Part shown: piece by piece, positions 34,157 through 42,289 of the stretch
How the letters are laid out: every line of letters begins with the position of its first letter
Numbering within the stretch: position 1 is the first letter of the stretch
DNA from: Granulicella sp. S190
Lineage (GTDB): Bacteria > Acidobacteriota > Terriglobia > Terriglobales > Acidobacteriaceae
Assembly: GCF_009766095.1 (NCBI RefSeq)
Contig: NZ_LMUD01000012.1
Coordinates: 33,437 to 75,725, forward strand
Direction: 5' to 3'
DNA: 42,289 bases
Notes under the pieces: generated by a model
Seen by the model: only the letters and a program-made list of their open reading frames with translations
What the model was told of the DNA's origin: nothing
Databases searched by the model: none
Position numbers and translations under genes: made by a program

Positions 34157-34219
34157 AGGTCGGGTCCCGGATTACTCCAGAGCAGTTTACGCCGTGAGGT
34201 TTGGACTGCTCGACTTCGA

Positions 34220-35008
34220 TTATGCATTTTGCTCTTTGCGATGGAAGATGAGGCTGCTGATTCCGAGCATCAGGAGGGTGAAGCCGATGAGGGCGTTCCA
34301 GTGGGTGATGAGGGACATGGAGTCGCCGTAGTGGAAGATGCTGAGCATGAGCTGGGAGAGATGATAGGTGGGCAGAACGGGCGCGAAGTGCTGCAGCCAG
34401 CGTGGCATGAACTGGATGGGCACCCAGAGGCCGCTGAGGTAGGACATGGGGAGATAGATGAGGTTGATGATGCCGGGCGCGGCGTTGGCGGGGACGAGAA
34501 GCGCGATGAGGAGTCCCATGCTGGCGAAGCAGATGGAACCTACTATCGTGAGGCCGAGCATCTTGAACAACTCTGAAGGCGAGAGGTGTACGTCGCCGAA
34601 GCTGATGCCGATGAGGGTGAGGATGCTGACGATGATGAGGCCGAAGGCGACGGCGGCGGCGCACTTGGCGAAGAGGTAGGCAGCGACGGGCATGGGGCTT
34701 GAGCGTTTGAGTTCGAGCCATCCGGCGGCGAGGTCGGAGGAGAGGCCTACGCCGATGCCGAACAGAGCTGAGCCGATGAGACCGAAGCAGGCGTATCCGG
34801 CAAGCATGTACTTGGCGATGTGGACGCCGCCCTCGTAGGAGTGTTTATTGACGATGCCGAAGAGGACGTAGAACATGACAGGGAAGCCAATGGTGGCGAG
34901 AGAGAAGGATCGGGTGCGGAGGAGTTTGACGAACTCGTATCTGGCTTCTTTGCGATAGATGCGGACGGAGTTTGTGGTGGTCGGATGGAGGATGGCGGCA
35001 GTGGACAT
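34220..35008 (-). CDS. ABC-2 type transporter permease
   Basis: A 262-residue membrane protein with six hydrophobic segments, as in the ABC-2 export permeases. The family pattern is visible in FSLATIGFPVMFYVLFGIV, GVGLSSDLAAGWLELKRSSP, GIINLIYLPMSYLSGLWVPI and the last helix LIGFTLLMLGISSLIFH. The ATG at 35008 has AAGGAG seven bases upstream. It lies 70 bases downstream of the ATPase gene and 63 bases upstream of the kinase gene, so the four genes are probably co-transcribed. Such exporters handle lipids, peptides or drugs; the substrate cannot be read. Confidence 0.92.
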   Translation of the reverse strand: MSTAAILHPTTTNSVRIYRKEARYEFVKLLRTRSFSLATIGFPVMFYVLFGIVNKHSYEGGVHIAKYMLAGYACFGLIGSALFGIGVGLSSDLAAGWLELKRSSPMPVAAYLFAKCAAAVAFGLIIVSILTLIGISFGDVHLSPSELFKMLGLTIVGSICFASMGLLIALLVPANAAPGIINLIYLPMSYLSGLWVPIQFMPRWLQHFAPVLPTYHLSQLMLSIFHYGDSMSLITHWNALIGFTLLMLGISSLIFHRKEQNA

Positions 35009-35078
35009 TAGCTTTCTCCTTGGGTCTGGATGTGTGCGAGTGAAACTGCAAATGCGGATGACGACCTTGCGGGGCACG

Positions 35079-36023
35079 TTAGGTTTTGGTGAGGGCGAGA
35101 AAGGCGTCTTCGAGGGCGGGGCTGGCGATCTCGAGGCCGCTGAGGGTTTCGTCGCGCAATAGCATCTCGCGAACGACCTTCTCTGCGTGGATGGCTGTGA
35201 CGATGGTGGCTTCGCCGCTGCTTTCGACGCTAGTGACGGTGGGCAGGCTTTGCAGAAGTTCGTGCGAGAGCGCGGTGTGGCAGCGGATGCGGCGTCCTCC
35301 GCTGCTGCGCTTGATCTCGGCGGGCGTGCCTTCGCTGATGACGCGGCCTTTATTGATGACGATGATGCGGTCGGCGAGGGCGTCGGCCTCTTCGAGGTAG
35401 TGCGTGGTGAGGAGGACGGTTTTGCCGAGGGCGGAGAGGACGCGGATCTCTGCCCAGAGGCCGCGGCGGGCTTCGATGTCCATGCCGACGGTGGGCTCGT
35501 CGAGAAAGATGAGGTCGGGGTTGCCGCAGAGGGCGAGGGCGAAGAGGACGCGCTGCTTCTGGCCGCCGCTGAGCTGGCCGAAGAGGCGGTCTTCGATGCC
35601 CTGAAGCTGGGCGATGCGGACGATGTCGGAGACGGGCAGAGGTCGCGGATAGTAGCTGCGGAAGAGGTCGAGGTGCTCGCGGACTTTGATCATCTCGGTG
35701 ATGCGGGAGACCTGAAGCATGGCCCCGACACGGGTGCGGGTGGCAGCGTTGCGCGGGTCGCTGCCGAAGACGCGGACGGATCCGGAGGTGGGGGAGCTGA
35801 GGCCGAGGAGGAGCTTGATGGCGGTGGATTTTCCTGCGCCGTTGGGGCCGAGGAGAGCGACGATCTCGCCGGGGCGGAGGGAGAGGTTGAGGCGGTCGAG
35901 AGCGAGGGCGCTGCCGTAGCGCTTGGTGACGCCGGTGAGGGTGGCGACAGGCTGGCGATGCTCGATCCGGGGGCCAGCGGTGGGTTGGATCTCGGTTTCG
36001 TAGGCTGTGGCGGTCAGGGGCAT
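35079..36023 (-). CDS. ABC exporter ATP-binding protein
   Basis: A 314-residue nucleotide-binding subunit. Walker A is LLGPNGAGKST, the Q-loop region GAMLQVSR, the signature LSGGQKQR, Walker B LIFLDEPTVGMD, and the H-loop TTHYLEEAD. All are intact. The C-terminal 80 residues (after GRVISEGTPAEI) form an accessory domain common in drug and lipid exporters. The ATG at 36023 has AGGAG seven bases upstream; the frame stays open further upstream across the intergenic region. It is the first gene of the operon with permease, kinase and regulator. Confidence 0.95.
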   Translation of the reverse strand: MPLTATAYETEIQPTAGPRIEHRQPVATLTGVTKRYGSALALDRLNLSLRPGEIVALLGPNGAGKSTAIKLLLGLSSPTSGSVRVFGSDPRNAATRTRVGAMLQVSRITEMIKVREHLDLFRSYYPRPLPVSDIVRIAQLQGIEDRLFGQLSGGQKQRVLFALALCGNPDLIFLDEPTVGMDIEARRGLWAEIRVLSALGKTVLLTTHYLEEADALADRIIVINKGRVISEGTPAEIKRSSGGRRIRCHTALSHELLQSLPTVTSVESSGEATIVTAIHAEKVVREMLLRDETLSGLEIASPALEDAFLALTKT

Positions 36024-36105
36024 GATCGGTCTCCTGTGTGGATTACAGGACGATGATGCGATGGTTTGTCCGGGAGCAGTAGTGTTGGACGTAAGGATTG
36101 TGAGG

Positions 36106-36117
36106 TGACAGATGTCA
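36106..36117. promoter_or_regulatory. Perfect dyad TGACAGATGTCA, possible regulator site
   Basis: TGACA (36106-36110) and TGTCA (36113-36117) form a perfect dyad with a two-base centre, in the divergent gap between the ABC operon (start 36023) and the EamA gene (start 36174). Two-fold sites of this size suit a NarL/LuxR-type dimer. Binding by the operon's own regulator is inference. Confidence 0.35.
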
Positions 36118-36173
36118 TGCGCCTTGGAAGACTGCTGACAGCTTTGGGTGGGACAGCGTGATAGAAATTGGCA

Positions 36174-37091
36174 ATGGAAGCCGTGATCGATCGCCCGAAG
36201 TGGAAGACTCTGTTGGCGTTCGCGATTATTTACTTCGTGTGGGGATCGACTTTTCTCGCGATTCGGGTGGGTGTGCATGAGGTGCCGCCGTTTTTGTTTG
36301 CAGCGATGCGGTTTACGGTTGCGGGGCTGGTGCTGTTTGGATGGATGATTGCGAAGGGCGAACGGCTGCCGAACGGGAGGCAGTGGGGATCGGTGGTGCT
36401 GATCGCTTCGGTGATCTTCGTCTGCGACTACGGGCTGCTGTTCTGGGCCGAGCAGACGGTGCCCTCAGGGATTGCGGCGGTGATGCTGGCTACGATTCCA
36501 GCGTTTATGGCGCTGGCGGAGATTATTTTTCTGCGGACGCAGAAGCTTACGGTTCGGCTGGCGTTGGCGCTGCTGATTGGGATTGGCGGGGTGGGTGTGC
36601 TGATGAGTCACTCGCTGGATCTTGGCGGGGCAGCGATTGAGACGAAGGGCGCGGTGGCGTTGATCATAGGCTCGCTGAGCTGGGCGGTGGCTTCGGTGCT
36701 GTCGCGCGTGCTGCCGTTGCCTGAATCGAAGGTGATGAGCTCAGGGGCGCAGATGCTAACGGGAGGTTTGCTACTGGCTGTGGTTGCGGCTGTCGCTGGG
36801 GAGTTTCGTAACTTTCATCCCGTAGCGGTTTCGCGTGGGGCTTGGTTTGCTTTGGCGTACCTGATTGTTGCGGGTTCGATTATTGGATATACGGCTTACG
36901 TTTGGCTGATCCATCATGAATCGCCTACGAAGGTGGGGACCTATGCTTATGTGAATCCGGTGGTGGCGGTGGTGCTGGGGTATTTCCTGGGCGGTGAGAC
37001 GCTGGGACTGCGGACTGTTGTGGGGACGGTGTGTGTGCTGGTGAGCGTGGTGGTGATTACTACTGCTAAGAAGGCGGTTGTTGTTCGTTGA
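36174..37091 (+). CDS. EamA-family (DMT) transporter
   Basis: A 305-residue protein with ten hydrophobic helices arranged as two EamA repeats. The first begins AFAIIYFVWGSTFLAIRVG and the second ALIIGSLSWAVASVLSRVLP, both with the typical W-G/A-x-x-x-x motif. SPTKVGTYAYVNPVVAVVLG is the family's last-helix signature. These are exporters of metabolites or drugs; the substrate is not predictable. The ATG at 36174 or a TTG at 36168 could be the start. It is divergent from the ABC-kinase operon. Confidence 0.92.
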   Translation: MEAVIDRPKWKTLLAFAIIYFVWGSTFLAIRVGVHEVPPFLFAAMRFTVAGLVLFGWMIAKGERLPNGRQWGSVVLIASVIFVCDYGLLFWAEQTVPSGIAAVMLATIPAFMALAEIIFLRTQKLTVRLALALLIGIGGVGVLMSHSLDLGGAAIETKGAVALIIGSLSWAVASVLSRVLPLPESKVMSSGAQMLTGGLLLAVVAAVAGEFRNFHPVAVSRGAWFALAYLIVAGSIIGYTAYVWLIHHESPTKVGTYAYVNPVVAVVLGYFLGGETLGLRTVVGTVCVLVSVVVITTAKKAVVVR

Positions 37092-37095
37092 GTTG

Positions 37096-37170
37096 CAAAA
37101 GACTAAAGGCGTGCTGCGCGCACGGCGCGATCTGCCATCGAGGCTGACGCGCCTTCGGCGCCATTTTTGT
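37096..37170. repeat. GAA-loop hairpin repeat, copy 3, with terminator-like end
   Basis: On the plus strand GCGCC-TTC-GGCGC (37149-37161) is followed by CATTTTT, a plausible terminator for the EamA gene. On the minus strand the element reads GCGCC-GAA-GGCGC, then CGCGCCGTGCGCGCAGC and GCCTTTAGTCTTTT, the same order as copy 2. It lies between the convergent EamA and polymerase genes. Confidence 0.65.
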
Positions 37171-37181
37171 GACTAATTTGG

Positions 37182-38504
37182 TTACATGTAGTCGACGCCG
37201 TACTGGACGGGGATCTGCGTGAAGGCGATGCGGGTTGGCGCGGACTCGCGGGCGGGGAGCATGCCGCCGAAGTGCAGCGTGGTGTGGCCGTACTTCAGGT
37301 TGAGCTTGTCCATGGTGGCGGAGAGCTCGTTGCGGTTACCGGGTTCGGCGAAGAGGGTTTGCTGGAGCTCGTCGTCGGGGATGAGATTGTGGAGGGTGAT
37401 GGCGAGAAAGAAGGGCTTCTGCTGGTCGGGGCCCTTGGGGCACTGCTTCCAGATGCCTTGCAGGGCTTCGAGCAGGGTAAGGGTGTCGTTGCAGGCGGCG
37501 AAGCGAGCTTCCATGCCCCAGGAGGCGTGTTCGATGCCGCTGTTGTGACGGCGCGATTTGGTTGCGCGGGCGACCTGCTCGCGGGTGAGGGCGAAGCGAA
37601 TGTTGAAGGAGAGGGTGGTGGTGTGGAACTTCTCCATGCGAAGGCGCATGGCGGCCTTGTGGAGGAGCTTGTGGGCGACGGACCATGCCCCGGTGGTGGA
37701 ACGAAATTCGGGTGCGAGGACGTGGGAGTGCCCGAGGGTCTTCTGGATGTCGGAGGTGGGAGGAGCGCCGTTGTCGCCGACATCGATACCGCGAAGCCAG
37801 TGGTAGAGGCGGTCGCCCCAGACGGAGTCCCAGAGCTGGTGCATGCCGTTGCGGTCGAGCGCGAGGAGCTGCTCCATGGTGGTGATGCCTTTTTTGTTGA
37901 GGCGGATCTCGGTGCGGGCGCCTACGCCGGGGAGGTCGCGGAGTTCTAGATGGGCGATGGCGCGGGGGAGCTGCGAGGGCAGGAGACCGATGAGGCCGTC
38001 GGGCTTCTGCATGTCGCTGGCGACCTTGGCGAGGTAGCGGTTGGGCGCCATACCGATGGAGCAGCGGATGGCTTCGCCGACGTTCTTGTAGATGGACTGC
38101 TTGATCTCGAGGGCGATCTTGCGTGCGTTGGGCGGCTCCTGTTCGCGGCCTATGAGCTCGCAGACGGTCTCGTCGATGGAGGGTATGGAGGTGACGTGGC
38201 AGGCTTGTTCGACCGCTTCTTTTACGGCGTGGGAGTACTTGGCGTACTCGGTGTGGCTGCCTTCGATGAGGATGATTCCCGGGCAAAGTTTTTTTGCGTC
38301 GCTGACGCGGGTTCCGGTTTTGACGCCGAAGTGTTTGGCTTCGTAGCTGGCGGCGATGCAACAGGTGGTGTCGGCCATGGTGGGGACGACGCCAAGAGGG
38401 CGGCCGCGATATTCGGGGTGGATTTGTTGTTCTACGGACGCGAAGAAGCTGTTGAGGTCGATGTGGAGGAAGCGGAAGCGGTCGGGTTGTAGCGCGGCGG
38501 CCAC
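37182..38504 (-). CDS. Y-family DNA polymerase (DinB/Pol IV-like)
   Basis: Y-family polymerases copy damaged DNA. The 440-residue product has the first catalytic Asp in FLHIDLNSFFASVEQ, the Asp-Glu pair in IPSIDETVCEL, and SIGMAPNRYLAKVASDMQKP, a palm signature. The thumb helix-hairpin-helix is LRDLPGVGARTEIRLNKKGI. So it is probably active, unlike ImuB-type proteins. The little-finger region and C-terminus (TLHFGGMLPARES to YGVDYM) are unusual, and I do not see the QxxLxL-type clamp motif at the end. The GTG at 38504 lies about 13 bases after a perfect -10 box, leaving an unusually short leader. Confidence 0.88.
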   Translation of the reverse strand: MAAALQPDRFRFLHIDLNSFFASVEQQIHPEYRGRPLGVVPTMADTTCCIAASYEAKHFGVKTGTRVSDAKKLCPGIILIEGSHTEYAKYSHAVKEAVEQACHVTSIPSIDETVCELIGREQEPPNARKIALEIKQSIYKNVGEAIRCSIGMAPNRYLAKVASDMQKPDGLIGLLPSQLPRAIAHLELRDLPGVGARTEIRLNKKGITTMEQLLALDRNGMHQLWDSVWGDRLYHWLRGIDVGDNGAPPTSDIQKTLGHSHVLAPEFRSTTGAWSVAHKLLHKAAMRLRMEKFHTTTLSFNIRFALTREQVARATKSRRHNSGIEHASWGMEARFAACNDTLTLLEALQGIWKQCPKGPDQQKPFFLAITLHNLIPDDELQQTLFAEPGNRNELSATMDKLNLKYGHTTLHFGGMLPARESAPTRIAFTQIPVQYGVDYM

Positions 38505-38516
38505 GGTGTCTCTCAG

Positions 38517-38538
38517 ATTATATATTCGCTTTTTGTTC
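38517..38538 (-). promoter_or_regulatory. Promoter of the Y-family polymerase with possible LexA-like direct repeat
   Basis: TATAAT on the minus strand (38522-38517) is a perfect -10 box, 12 bases before the GTG. Just upstream is GAAC-AAAAAGC-GAAT (38538-38524), one base from the direct repeat GAAC-N7-GAAC that alphaproteobacterial LexA binds. It would cover the spacer between -35 and -10. Whether LexA of this organism uses such a site is not known to me. Confidence 0.4.
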
Positions 38539-38557
38539 GTCTAGCTGTGGATCTCTG

Positions 38558-38872
38558 CTATTTTTGGATTATGTCGTAGGTGATGCCGAAGGGGTCGCGG
38601 AAGTAGAGGGAGTTCTGGTCCTCGCGGAGGATGGTGCAGCCGTTTTCCATGAGGGACTGCTTAGCGGCGCCGATGTCTTCCACAGTGAAGCTGGGAATGG
38701 GTGGAGCGGTGTTGAGGTCGCGGTTGACGTAGAGGCGGAAGTGCCCGGTGTCGTACTCGAGGTAGGCTTCGGAGCGGCTGAGGAGCTCGAACTTCATCAC
38801 GTTGGTGTAGAAGTTTTCGGCGGCGGTGATGTCTTCGAGATGGATGGCGACGCAGTTGTTGGATTTGAACAT
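38558..38872 (-). CDS. Small VOC family protein
   Basis: A 104-residue protein, at the short end for VOC proteins. CVAIHLEDITAAENFYTNVM is the opening element and SLYFRDPFGITYDIIQK the closing one. The middle contains EYDTGHFRLYVNRDLNTA. AGGAG nine bases before the ATG sets the start. It lies between the polymerase promoter and the divergent carboxylase gene. No substrate can be inferred. Confidence 0.85.
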   Translation of the reverse strand: MFKSNNCVAIHLEDITAAENFYTNVMKFELLSRSEAYLEYDTGHFRLYVNRDLNTAPPIPSFTVEDIGAAKQSLMENGCTILREDQNSLYFRDPFGITYDIIQK

Positions 38873-38989
38873 TTCGGGTTGCTCCTACTTTGTTTGATGT
38901 TGATTGTAGGCGCGTACGCCGGACGAACAGCTGGAATGCTATGAAAGTGGCAGGACTGGTACGAGGATGCGCTGCTAGAATTCCGTTCT

Positions 38990-40651
38990 ATGGCCGCAGC
39001 AGAACATCCTGTTCAACCCGAAGTCGCAGTCGCGAAGTCTTTGAATCATCAGCGCAAACTCGCCGAGCTTGCCGCACGCCACGCTATCGCCGAAGAGGGC
39101 GGGGGCGAAGAGCGGCGGGAGCGGGAGCGAAAGTCGGGCAAGCTGTCGGCGCGGGAGCGGATCGATTTTCTGCTGGATGAGGGAACGTTCGAGGAGACGG
39201 ACAAGTTTGTCACGCATCGGGCGACTGACTTTGGCATGGCCGAGATGCGGGTACCTGGGGATGGATTTATTACCGGCTATGGGCGGGTGCATGGGCGGGT
39301 GGTGTTTGTTTTCGCGCAGGACTTTACCGTGTTTGGCGGGTCGCTGTCGGAGGCGAATGCGGCGAAGATCGTGAAGATTATGGACATGGCGATGCGGGTG
39401 GGCGCGCCGGTGATTGGGCTGAACGATTCGGGTGGGGCGCGGATCCAGGAGGGCGTGGTCTCGCTGGCCGGGTATACGGATATTTTTTTGCGGAACACGC
39501 TGGCGAGCGGGGTGGTGCCGCAGATCTCGGCGATCCTGGGGCCTTGCGCGGGTGGTGCGGTGTACTCGCCTGCGATTACGGACTTTACCGTGATGACGGA
39601 GGGGACGAGTTACATGTTTGTGACCGGGCCGGACGTGATCAAGACGGTGACGCATGAAGACGTGACGAAGGAGGCGCTGGGTGGTGCGGTGACGCACAAC
39701 GAGATCTCCGGCGTGGCGCACTTTATGGCGCATGACGACCAGGAGTGCCTGGCGACGGTGCGGGAGCTGCTGAGTTTTCTGCCGTCGAACAATCTCGACG
39801 ATGCACCGCGAAGAGAGATACAGGACGATCCGGCACGTGCGGATGCTGCGCTCGACACGATTATTCCTGAGGAGAGCAATCAGCCGTACGACATGGTGGA
39901 TGTGATCTCGCGGGTGGTGGATGACGGATATTTCTTCCAGGTGCAGGAGCACTTTGCGCGAAATATTGTGGTTGGGTTTGCGCGGATGGCGGGGCGGCCG
40001 GTGGGGATCGTGGCGAATCAGCCGGCGTTTCTTGCGGGGGTGCTGGACATCAACGCGAGCGTGAAGGGGGCGCGGTTTGTGCGGTTCTGCGATGCGTTCA
40101 ATATTCCGCTGATCACGTTTGAAGATGTGCCGGGATTTATGCCGGGGATTCAGCAGGAGCATGGCGGGATCATTCGTCATGGAGCGAAGCTGCTGTATGC
40201 GTTTGCGGAGGCTACAGTGCCGAAGCTGACGGTGATTACGCGCAAGGCGTATGGCGGCGCTTACTGCGTGATGAGCTCGAAGCATCTGCGGACGGATTTG
40301 AACCTTGCGTGGCCGACTGCGGAGATTGCGGTGATGGGGCCGGAGGGCGCGGTAAATATCGTGTACAAGCGCGAGCTGGAGACGACGGTCAAGCGCGCCG
40401 AGGCGATGTGGCCACAGGGGAAGGCGTTCACGGAAGAGGAGAAGCTGGCGGTTCTGGCCGAGGCGCGGAAGGATAAGGTGGAGGAGTTCCGCGAGCGGTT
40501 TGCGAATCCTTATGTTGCTGCGGAGCGGGGTTATATCGATGCGGTGGTGAGGCCGAGTGAGACGCGCAGACGATTGAACTCTGCGCTGGATATGCTGGCG
40601 ACGAAGCGGGATAAAAATCCTGCCAAGAAGCATGGCAATATTCCGTTGTAA
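38990..40651 (+). CDS. Acyl-CoA carboxylase beta subunit (propionyl-CoA type)
   Basis: The beta subunit of biotin-dependent acyl-CoA carboxylases moves CO2 from carboxybiotin to an acyl-CoA, usually propionyl-CoA. The 553-residue product has the whole carboxyltransferase fold. Landmarks are [39 protein letters not shown] and [18 protein letters not shown] in the N-terminal half. The C-terminal half has [40 protein letters not shown] and [17 protein letters not shown]. It resembles PccB most; MmdA-type decarboxylase subunits are close relatives. The biotin-carboxylase (alpha) partner is not adjacent. The start ATG is at 38990. Confidence 0.93.
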   Translation: MAAAEHPVQPEVAVAKSLNHQRKLAELAARHAIAEEGGGEERRERERKSGKLSARERIDFLLDEGTFEETDKFVTHRATDFGMAEMRVPGDGFITGYGRVHGRVVFVFAQDFTVFGGSLSEANAAKIVKIMDMAMRVGAPVIGLNDSGGARIQEGVVSLAGYTDIFLRNTLASGVVPQISAILGPCAGGAVYSPAITDFTVMTEGTSYMFVTGPDVIKTVTHEDVTKEALGGAVTHNEISGVAHFMAHDDQECLATVRELLSFLPSNNLDDAPRREIQDDPARADAALDTIIPEESNQPYDMVDVISRVVDDGYFFQVQEHFARNIVVGFARMAGRPVGIVANQPAFLAGVLDINASVKGARFVRFCDAFNIPLITFEDVPGFMPGIQQEHGGIIRHGAKLLYAFAEATVPKLTVITRKAYGGAYCVMSSKHLRTDLNLAWPTAEIAVMGPEGAVNIVYKRELETTVKRAEAMWPQGKAFTEEEKLAVLAEARKDKVEEFRERFANPYVAAERGYIDAVVRPSETRRRLNSALDMLATKRDKNPAKKHGNIPL

Positions 40652-40677
40652 GGTTGAACTTCGCGGGGGCTAACTTT

Positions 40678-41256
40678 TTATCTTTGACCGACAAGGACGA
40701 GATCGGTGGGGAAGACGCGGCATTCGGCAGGTTCTGATGAGGTCCATTCTGCGCCGTCGGTGTAATGGACCGCGTTCAGGTCGACCCAGCGGAGGGCTCC
40801 TACCTGATGCATCCACACCTCTGCGTCAGTGAGAGTGTCGCTGCCGATGTTTCGTCTCAGGCTGAAGGATTTTGAGACTGTATCGGCCTTGTTCGTATCG
40901 GCGGTAAGAGCTGCGGCCGGAACGGCGCGTACGTTTGGAGTGACCCCATAAACAGTGATTTCAATGCTATCGATAGCCGGAGAGTTCTTATGGTCGAAGG
41001 TAAGATGCAGGCCGAGGGTTGGACTCATCTTTCCGCCATTGCTGGCGCTAAACATCTGGACGGGACCCTTACGGTTGGCGTGGAAGCCAACGGGACAGTT
41101 GACGCTTCCGGCGAGTTCTCTTAGTACAACGGCAGAGGGAGTCGGTCCCCTGTGAAAGGCGGAAGGAGAGTCTGGCTGAGACTGGGCGGTTGCAGGTGCC
41201 TGCGCGAGCGATGCGGTGCCGGCGAGAAGAGCAAGTGCGATGGAGAGACGGACCAT
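40678..41256 (-). CDS. Secreted protein of unknown function
   Basis: A 192-residue protein with a signal peptide (RLSIALALLAGTASLAQA) and AGGAG six bases before the ATG. The mature part is beta-rich: VVLRELAGSVNCPVGFHANR, LGLHLTFDHKNSPAIDSIEI and VDLNAVHYTDGAEW. Two cysteines could form a disulfide. No named family is recognised. It converges on the carboxylase gene with only 26 bases between stops. Confidence 0.78.
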   Translation of the reverse strand: MVRLSIALALLAGTASLAQAPATAQSQPDSPSAFHRGPTPSAVVLRELAGSVNCPVGFHANRKGPVQMFSASNGGKMSPTLGLHLTFDHKNSPAIDSIEITVYGVTPNVRAVPAAALTADTNKADTVSKSFSLRRNIGSDTLTDAEVWMHQVGALRWVDLNAVHYTDGAEWTSSEPAECRVFPTDLVLVGQR

Positions 41257-41347
41257 GGGGATCTCCTGAGTTTCAAGAGCGCTGCTAAAAAGACTACTCC
41301 GCGTGGATAGCCTACTCAGACGTTAGACGGACAGAAAAAGGAAAACG

Positions 41348-42289
41348 CTACTGGGTGGTCCCGGTGAGGAAGATCTGCTCGGAGTGTGAGGCGATGACGC
41401 GATAGAGTCCGAACTGGCGGGCGTTCTGGCCGCGCAGCTCGAAGAGCAGGCTGGCGCGATTGCTGGCTTCCGCGTCGACGACATCGACAAAGCGCATGAG
41501 CGGAGTGCGGTCGAGGTGGGCTGCATCCGTGACGCTCTGGATGGCTGGTTTGAGCTCGCCGAGGCCGTTGTCCTGCGCGACGATGGTGACGTAGCGAAGG
41601 GCTGCTCCGGTGCCTGCGGTGTGGGCCGAGTAGACGTAAGTGGCGGCACCGCCGTAGCTGAGGGTGTAGGCCTTCAGCTCTTCGTCTGACAGAAGCATTG
41701 GCGGTGTTGTGGGCGTGGTGGTGCGGTGGGGGTGGGTGGCTGTCGTCGGTGTCTTCTTTATTGCTGGGGTGGCGGGCTTGGCGGCGGGTGTTGCGGAGTA
41801 GGCGGCGAGCTGGGCGCGGGCCATGGTCTGCATCTTTTCGAGGATGGCTGCGTGCTGGGCTGCGTCCTCCCAGTCGAGGATGAAGGCGTGGGGGTCGCGG
41901 TTGGCGGCGTCGGAGACCGCTACCATCTGGTGGAGGTTCTGGGGGATGCCGGTGAGCTTGGGCAGATCCTCCTCGGTCATGGCGCTGGTGGGTTTGCCGT
42001 GATGGAGGTTGGGGCGGTTGGGATCGTCGTTGAGGTTGCCGGTCCCCGCAACGGAGTTGGTGTCGTGTGCGCGCTTGGCGTCTTCGGCGGAGTGACGCTT
42101 CAGGGTGGGGCGGTCGGGATCGCTGGAGGGAGTAGAGGCGCTGGAGGCGGTGTCGGTGGTGGTGTTCTGCGTGTCGGTGGTGGAGGTTCGGCGCGTCATG
42201 GTGGGACGGTCGGGGTCGTCGGCGGGTGGGTTGGAGGCTGTGGTGTCGGCGCTGTCGGATTTGCGCTTCATGGTGGGACGATCGGGGTC
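41348..42289 (-). CDS. Protein with DPDRPTMKR repeats, 5' end beyond the window
   Basis: The frame runs off the right edge, so the start is not seen. The visible 313 codons begin with a repeat, DPDRPTMKRKSD, DPDRPTMTRRTS, DPDRPTLKRHSA and DPNRPNLHHGKP, about 25-40 residues apart in a Thr/Ser/Asp-rich, disordered region. Similar DPDRPxLxR repeats occur in other acidobacterial proteins. A second low-complexity stretch (Pro/Thr/Ala) is followed by a globular domain of about 110 residues: EELKAYTLSYGGAATYVYSA and LFELRGQNARQFGLYRVIAS. The ATG at 42271 lies inside the repeat and is not the start. Function unknown. Confidence 0.8.
   Translation of the reverse strand, partial: DPDRPTMKRKSDSADTTASNPPADDPDRPTMTRRTSTTDTQNTTTDTASSASTPSSDPDRPTLKRHSAEDAKRAHDTNSVAGTGNLNDDPNRPNLHHGKPTSAMTEEDLPKLTGIPQNLHQMVAVSDAANRDPHAFILDWEDAAQHAAILEKMQTMARAQLAAYSATPAAKPATPAIKKTPTTATHPHRTTTPTTPPMLLSDEELKAYTLSYGGAATYVYSAHTAGTGAALRYVTIVAQDNGLGELKPAIQSVTDAAHLDRTPLMRFVDVVDAEASNRASLLFELRGQNARQFGLYRVIASHSEQIFLTGTTQ

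Noticed and set aside
38975..40633. 552-codon open frame on the minus strand
   Set aside because: It is antisense to the complete carboxylase gene, and its Arg/His/Leu-rich product has no recognisable domain; high G+C makes such shadows common.

Overview
The window looks like a chromosomal segment of an acidobacterium of the class Terriglobia (Granulicella / Edaphobacter / Terriglobus type). Reasons seen in the sequence: high G+C with short, often convergent or divergent gene pairs; a VWFA-related protein of the acidobacterial type; a YXWGXW-repeat secreted protein; a secreted M28 peptidase and GH27 alpha-galactosidase; and abundant intergenic palindromic repeats typical of these genomes. Housekeeping genes (hslV, ruvB, murQ, rpoD, dnaG, trmJ, an acyl-CoA carboxylase beta subunit) are dispersed among secreted and membrane proteins. 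I see no prophage, insertion sequence, CRISPR array, rRNA or tRNA.

Layout. 1-2.1 kb: the 5' end of hslV (leftward), a membrane-anchored DUF3592-like protein and a CDF metal-cation exporter, closed by a perfect bidirectional terminator. 2.1-4.6 kb: an OsmC-type peroxidase, a 58-residue zinc-ribbon microprotein and a secreted M28 peptidase. 4.7-9 kb: GH27 alpha-galactosidase, ruvB and a glycerophosphodiesterase-like protein whose barrel order appears circularly permuted. 9.2-15.4 kb: two VOC proteins, murQ, a PEP-CTERM protein and several small secreted or zinc-ribbon proteins. 15.4-24.8 kb, all leftward: dnaG, a Wzx-like flippase, an AbrB-Doc-zinc ribbon toxin-antitoxin operon, rpoD, a GT39-like membrane glycosyltransferase and a GT2 glycosyltransferase. 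25.5-31.8 kb: YXWGXW protein, trmJ, VWA protein, S9 peptidase and a lipoprotein. 32.2-36 kb: an ABC-2 exporter (ATPase, permease) in one operon with a DesK-like kinase and a LuxR-type regulator, with a 49-codon ORF wedged between kinase and regulator. 36-42.3 kb: EamA transporter, Y-family DNA polymerase with a possible LexA site, VOC protein, acyl-CoA carboxylase beta subunit, a secreted protein and a repeat-rich protein running off the right edge.

No single spectacular new system is evident, but several items merit checking. They are the permuted glycerophosphodiesterase; the three-gene AbrB-Doc-zinc ribbon operon sitting between dnaG and rpoD; the kinase/regulator junction that seems to have been split by a 146-bp insertion while keeping ATGA coupling on both sides; a 13-unit telomere-like GGGTCA array that supplies a stop codon; and at least four families of intergenic repeats, two of which keep their hairpins by compensatory change. 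One of those hairpin families sits in three convergent gene gaps, which suggests a terminator role.
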